Source: a virus
DNA: 31,250 nucleotides
Virus record (IMG/VR): IMGVR_UViG_3300034284_001564
Location: 1-31,250 of that record
Reading direction: 5' to 3' (one strand)
Position numbers and translations under genes: made by a program. The first letter of the stretch is position 1. Every line of letters starts with the position of its first letter. Positions 28,009 to 31,250 of the stretch are shown here, piece by piece. A model generated the notes under the pieces. That model was not told where the DNA came from, ran no database searches, and saw nothing but the letters and a program-made list of their open reading frames with translations.

Positions 28009-28264
28009 GTATTAATTTTTTTATTTTTTCCTTGCTGTCAATAATCAAAACTTCAAATCCTAACTTTTCAAATTGCTTTTTGACAAATTCTTGACGAGGT
28101 CTCAATTTTTTTCCTTCGTCTTTTACTTCAACAAATATTGTTTTGCCTTTGTATAAAATTATTCTGTCAGGCACGCCAGAAAAACTTGGTGACGTAAATT
28201 TTAAAGCTAGGCCTCCAATTTTTTTTATTTCAATTCTCAAATAGTTTTCAATCTGTTTTTCCAT
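27992..28264 (-). CDS. VRR-NUC domain nuclease
   Basis: A 90-residue protein starting at ATG 28264 (MEKQIENYLRIEIKKIGGLA); an in-frame upstream extension runs into the hairpin region and is unlikely. It holds the full VRR-NUC core: KFTSPSFSGVPDRIILYKGK with the catalytic Asp, TIFVEVKDEGKKLRPRQ with the E-x-K, and QFEKLGFEVLIIDS. Stand-alone phage VRR-NUC proteins are structure-specific nucleases, including Holliday-junction cleavage. It is coupled to the SNF2-like helicase and preceded by the presumed origin region. Confidence 0.9.
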   Translation of the reverse strand: MEKQIENYLRIEIKKIGGLALKFTSPSFSGVPDRIILYKGKTIFVEVKDEGKKLRPRQEFVKKQFEKLGFEVLIIDSKEKIKKLIHDLQA

Positions 28265-28567
28265 TTTTTTGTCTTTTTTGGGTGGTGGCACCCCTAAAAA
28301 ATAAAGGCACCACCAAAAATCCGCATAAAACATTCCAAATCAATAGTTTAAGCGTGCTGGCATACTTGGCTCACTATTTTTCTTATATAGTATATTAGAT
28401 TAGACTATATATCACCTCTTTTATACTCTAATTCAATTTATTTCTTTATAGTAGTATGACAAGTATGCCACTATATATAAATAATTAATAAAGAACATTT
28501 TATCTGGCATTTTGGTGGCGCTTTTTTGTTTTTTGGTATGCCATTGAGCTGTTTTTAGTATGCCACC
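28265..28567. other. Non-coding region, candidate replication origin
   Basis: This 303-bp stretch has no supported gene. From low to high coordinates it holds a hairpin next to the VRR-NUC start (28280-28293, GGGTG-GTGG-CACCC flanked by T6 and A6), a further GGCACCACC able to pair with it, an AT-rich tract with an 8-bp inverted repeat (28384-28411), and clustered copies of GTATGCCA. Repeats plus an AT-rich unwinding-like tract beside the primase/helicase gene suggest an origin of replication. No TAnnTTTG box was found here on the minus strand. Confidence 0.55.
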
Positions 28568-28599
28568 TCAATTTAAGAGCTCTTGAAGTGTGTATGCCA
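28358..28599. repeat. Five copies of the 8-mer GTATGCCA (iteron-like)
   Basis: Exact plus-strand copies lie at 28463-28470, 28536-28543, 28558-28565 and 28592-28599, and an inverted copy (TGGCATAC) at 28358-28365. Near copies are GTATGACA at 28454 and TGGCATTT at 28505. The fourth plus copy lies inside the end of the VapE-type gene, encoding VAY. About 0.007 copies would be expected by chance in 242 bp on both strands at equal base frequencies. Likely binding sites for an initiator or regulator. Confidence 0.7.
28384..28411. repeat. AT-rich inverted repeat TATATAGT...ACTATATA
   Basis: TATATAGT (28384-28391) and ACTATATA (28404-28411) are perfect 8-bp arms around a 12-base AT-rich spacer. The tract is among the most AT-rich in the window and lies between the inverted and direct copies of the GTATGCCA repeat, so it could be an unwinding element or a binding site. 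Confidence 0.5.
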
Positions 28600-30979
28600 C
28601 TTGAATCTTCTCATAAGATCCTTTGTGCCTTGGATAACTTGTCCCAAATCTGACTTGCGCATTGGTTTTTTTCCAACCTTCAATCTTGTCCATTGAAGAC
28701 TGAATCAATTTATTTCCATACATATTCAACGGCTCTTTTGACATTAGCACAAGCTCCCAAATCTCATATTTGCAAATCTTGGTGCGCTCAACAAGATCCT
28801 CAAGCACTTCAATTTCTTTATAATTTGACATAAAATCAACTTTCTCAAACTTGGTTTTATTGTACCAATCTTGTGGCAATTTCATGTTTAGGAAAGCTTC
28901 AATTTGCTCAACAAGTGGATTTTGTTCAGTGTAGTTGTTTTGGACTTTTTTGGCCTCGGCAACTAACTCTTGGCTCAAATAAAGCTCTTCACCTTTTGAA
29001 AACAAATGGCAAGCCTCAGCCCAAATTTGGTCAATTGTTTGTTGGTTTATTGAATAGACAGACTCCTTTGGTTTTTTGATGAAAGTGGCGACAGGCCAAA
29101 ATCTTCTGTTTCCGTTTTGAGACTTCAAAAAGTCCGTTGTATTAGTTGACGCAAAGAAAACACATTGCCTCAGGCGTTGCTCTGTGGTCCTTCCATAAGG
29201 ACTCCTGTAATTGTCTTGACGTGCTGAAATAAAAGATTTGATCCTTTCAACTTCAACTTTTGCCATACCTGCAAGCTCACCAATTTCAATGATCCAAACA
29301 CCTTGGATTTGCTCATAGGCCTCTTTTGACTGTAGCATGTGTAAGTTGAATGTGTCAGAAAACCATTTGCCACCTAATTTGTCCCACAGCGCTGACTTGC
29401 CTTGTCCTTCCTCACCAACAAGCGTCAACACGTTGTCAAATTTTATACCTGGCTGCAAAACTCTGGCAGCGCATGCAACTAGAGATTTGCGTGTGACGTT
29501 GCGTGTGTATTTGTTGTCGTCAGCTCCCAAGTAGTCAATCAAAAGTGTGTCAAGCCTGTTGACTCCGTCCCATTTGAGACTCCTCAAATAAGTGGTGATA
29601 GGGTGAAACGAAAAGCGCTCAAGCACCACTAAAAGTCCTTTGTTTAGTTTAGTGCCAGAAGACAATTTGTAAACCTTCTCAATATAATTCTCAATGTTGG
29701 CCAAGTCATTGTCATTAAGCATTGGCTTTTCGTCAACATCTCGCCAAGGAGTGTTGCGTTTAAGGATTGCCTGCTGTTTAAATTCGTCAAAGGCAATGTT
29801 GTCTGCAAAGATTGGATCATGTTCTAAAATCAAAGCCACATTATTAATAGTCAGCAAATAATTTCCTTTTCTGTCAACGTCCATTTCTTTGAGCCAATCC
29901 AAGTCAATTTCTTTTGTGGCTGCGTCACCAATGTCGCCAAAGGCTTCCTGAGCTGCGTGCAACTTAGCTTCACCAAGTTGCTGCTTTACTAGCGTGTCAT
30001 TTGACACAAGACTTGACATTGCCAAAAAACTTGGCCTCTTATTAATTGGCGCCTCAGAGCCTTCGTCCATAAGACTGAATTTGTGCAAGCGCACCAGGTC
30101 AAAAGCATTGCACAACACGTTTGAAGCTGGATCAGTTGAATGGTGACTAAAACTAAATTTGTTGTCATATATCACAACTCCAGCGCCTGTTGAGCCTTCT
30201 GCGTAAGTGTAACGTCCGTCTATGTCACACGGCAAGTAAACCTCAGGCAAATATTTTTCAATTGCCTCACTAATAGTGTAGGCTCTGTTGAAAGCACCAA
30301 TAAGCCCTGGCTTTTCTGACGGCTCTCCTTGCTTCTTAGCTTCAAAAGTTAAAATTTTATTCTCACGTATGCCAATTGGCCACTCGGACACGTCTTGCCA
30401 ATTTCTGTAGGTGGCAAGTATTTCGTCAGGATTGAGCCACTCACCGTCTTGAGTTTTATAAATATACTCACCATTTGAGCTGGTGCTTGGCCAATACATA
30501 AGCCTGTGAGGCTGGTAGCCTGTGACGTCAAATTGGTCAATGCCAATGTCGCCAGCCAAGCGTCTCATAATTGCGCTGTATTCGTCACAAAGGACCTCAC
30601 GTGCCAAAGGGATAACAAGCCTATATCTAGGCTTCTCAGGTGTGTGTTTATGCGTTGAGTATATGGCAGCTGCGCAGTCATATTGCAAGCAAAATTTTTC
30701 CCAAAAATCAACGTCAGCCTCGTCAGCGTCAAAAGTCAATAATTGTCTTGAGGTGATTGAGCCAACAAGCCTACGGCCTCCAGCCAAGTGCCCACCGACA
30801 AAACCTCCAACGTCTTTGATCTCGTCTTGACGTTCTTTTTTAAAGCTCACATAGTCTTCAACAGTCTCAACGGTCCTGTGCGTTGTCTCTATTTTTTTAA
30901 GGAATTGCTCCCAGGTCACTTGTTTGTTTTGCCATTTTTTGTCTAGTCGTGATTTGCCAACTGCAATATTGAATCTCAT
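28568..30979 (-). CDS. Primase-helicase: AEP-like N-terminus plus VapE/D5-like ATPase
   Basis: An 803-residue protein from ATG 30979 (MRFNIAVGKSRLDKKWQNKQ). The N-terminal part resembles an archaeo-eukaryotic primase domain: TFDADEAD with D84/D86 as metal ligands, STHKHTPEKPRYRLVIPL (108-125) and a later HRLMYWPS. After a linker comes the virulence-associated E ATPase: LRSLKWDGVNRLDTLL, Walker A VGEEGQGKS (521-529), Walker B VWIIEIGEL (561-569), STNTTDFLKSQNGNRRFWPV with sensor and Arg finger. It likely primes and unwinds at the phage fork, beside DNA polymerase. Its 3' end carries one copy of the GTATGCCA repeat. Confidence 0.92.
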   Translation of the reverse strand: MRFNIAVGKSRLDKKWQNKQVTWEQFLKKIETTHRTVETVEDYVSFKKERQDEIKDVGGFVGGHLAGGRRLVGSITSRQLLTFDADEADVDFWEKFCLQYDCAAAIYSTHKHTPEKPRYRLVIPLAREVLCDEYSAIMRRLAGDIGIDQFDVTGYQPHRLMYWPSTSSNGEYIYKTQDGEWLNPDEILATYRNWQDVSEWPIGIRENKILTFEAKKQGEPSEKPGLIGAFNRAYTISEAIEKYLPEVYLPCDIDGRYTYAEGSTGAGVVIYDNKFSFSHHSTDPASNVLCNAFDLVRLHKFSLMDEGSEAPINKRPSFLAMSSLVSNDTLVKQQLGEAKLHAAQEAFGDIGDAATKEIDLDWLKEMDVDRKGNYLLTINNVALILEHDPIFADNIAFDEFKQQAILKRNTPWRDVDEKPMLNDNDLANIENYIEKVYKLSSGTKLNKGLLVVLERFSFHPITTYLRSLKWDGVNRLDTLLIDYLGADDNKYTRNVTRKSLVACAARVLQPGIKFDNVLTLVGEEGQGKSALWDKLGGKWFSDTFNLHMLQSKEAYEQIQGVWIIEIGELAGMAKVEVERIKSFISARQDNYRSPYGRTTEQRLRQCVFFASTNTTDFLKSQNGNRRFWPVATFIKKPKESVYSINQQTIDQIWAEACHLFSKGEELYLSQELVAEAKKVQNNYTEQNPLVEQIEAFLNMKLPQDWYNKTKFEKVDFMSNYKEIEVLEDLVERTKICKYEIWELVLMSKEPLNMYGNKLIQSSMDKIEGWKKTNAQVRFGTSYPRHKGSYEKIQVAYTLQELLN

Positions 30980-30996
30980 ATTTTTATAATTAGTTT

Positions 30997-31250
30997 TTAT
31001 TTTTGATAGTATTGTGCTGTGAAAGTCTCAGCACCCAAATGCAAGTCAGGAGCCCACGGCATAGGTGATCTCATTGCGTCAGTCATTAGTTTTTCGTCAA
31101 TATTGCCGTCAATTACTATCTCATCATGCACGTGCATGACTATGTTGTAATTTTTTAGACGTTTCAAAGCCTCAGTCAAAACATCTCTGGCAATAGCTTG
31201 CACAATATTTTCGACAAGCTTGCCTCCATAAGTGTCTTGAGTGGACCATT
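30997..31250 (-). CDS. DNA polymerase C-terminus, second copy (5' end cut by window end)
   Basis: The frame runs from the window end through WSTQDTYGGKLVEN, then the motif C segment VMHVHDEIVIDGN, to AETFTAQYYQK and stop at 30997. Its upstream part duplicates bases 1-222 with only silent changes, and 30997-31028 supplies the 3' end missing from the polymerase gene at the window start. A separate start at an internal codon is not needed. The VapE-type gene begins 18 bases further on. Confidence 0.93.
   Translation of the reverse strand, partial: WSTQDTYGGKLVENIVQAIARDVLTEALKRLKNYNIVMHVHDEIVIDGNIDEKLMTDAMRSPMPWAPDLHLGAETFTAQYYQK
31029..31250. repeat. Terminal redundancy, right copy (matches 1-222)
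   Basis: The first 127 bases equal 1-127. The next 95 contain 8 substitutions and no gaps (first at 31156, T for C at 128). It closes the circle and captures a second allele of the polymerase gene. Confidence 0.95.

Noticed and set aside
28274-28301. Terminator at the GGGTG-GTGG-CACCC hairpin
   Set aside because: It is followed by A runs, not T runs, on both strands, so it does not fit an intrinsic terminator for either direction.
1-31250. Lysogeny module (integrase, excisionase, CI-like repressor, att site)
   Set aside because: No such protein or site was recognised; only small RHH-like and zinc-ribbon regulators were found.

Overview
The window is an essentially complete genome of a tailed, siphovirus-like bacteriophage, probably infecting a Bacteroidota host (Flavobacteriia-like). 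The phage calls rest on terminase, portal, prohead protease, capsid, tape-measure, lysis and replication genes. The host call rests on AT-rich sequence, A-rich leaders with hardly any Shine-Dalgarno sites, and promoter -7 boxes of the Bacteroidota form TAnnTTTG. Every gene I can support is on the minus strand, so transcription runs from high to low coordinates. The sequence is circular or circularly permuted: bases 1-127 recur exactly at 31029-31155, and the following 95 bases recur with 8 substitutions. The unit length is therefore about 31,028 bp, and the DNA polymerase gene crosses the artificial ends.

Layout in transcription order. (1) Replication unit: a canonical promoter at 3806-3836 precedes small genes, a ribbon-helix-helix-like protein, a DUF2815 ssDNA-binding protein, a family A DNA polymerase (1867 down to 1, finishing at 31028-30997) and a VapE-type primase/helicase (30979-28568). 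(2) A 303-bp non-coding region (28265-28567) with clustered TGGCATAC repeats and an AT-rich inverted repeat, a candidate replication origin. (3) A VRR-NUC nuclease and an SNF2-like helicase. (4) The late block from 26602: terminase small and large subunits, five small genes, two large tail/baseplate-type proteins, tape measure, ClpP-like prohead protease with a scaffold-like tail, major capsid protein, tube-like protein, portal and connector-like genes. It ends in a divergent adhesin-like gene and a lysis cassette of two small membrane proteins, GH24 endolysin and an overlapping spanin-like pair. (5) An accessory region (9082-3980) of small genes, a zinc-ribbon/Myb-like protein, a Cas4/RecB-like exonuclease and an HNH endonuclease, closed by a structured, U-tract-terminated element at 3899-3985.

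The most interesting signal is regulatory. Four promoters (for terS, a 144-residue protein, the HNH gene and a 73-residue protein) carry a 15-bp palindrome GTAAAA-N3-TTTTAC at fixed positions, either touching the -7 box or exactly 16 bp upstream of it. A fifth, degenerate copy overlaps the promoter of a small ribbon-helix-helix-like gene. None of the four has a recognisable -33 TTG, whereas the replication promoter has one and lacks the palindrome. This suggests a phage-encoded regulator coordinating late and accessory genes.

No integrase, excisionase or CI-like repressor, tRNA or CRISPR array was seen, so a virulent lifestyle is likely but not proven. Several genes (3348-3781, 5080-5385, 7285-7700, 10517-11561) look compositionally different from the core and are probable recent cassettes.
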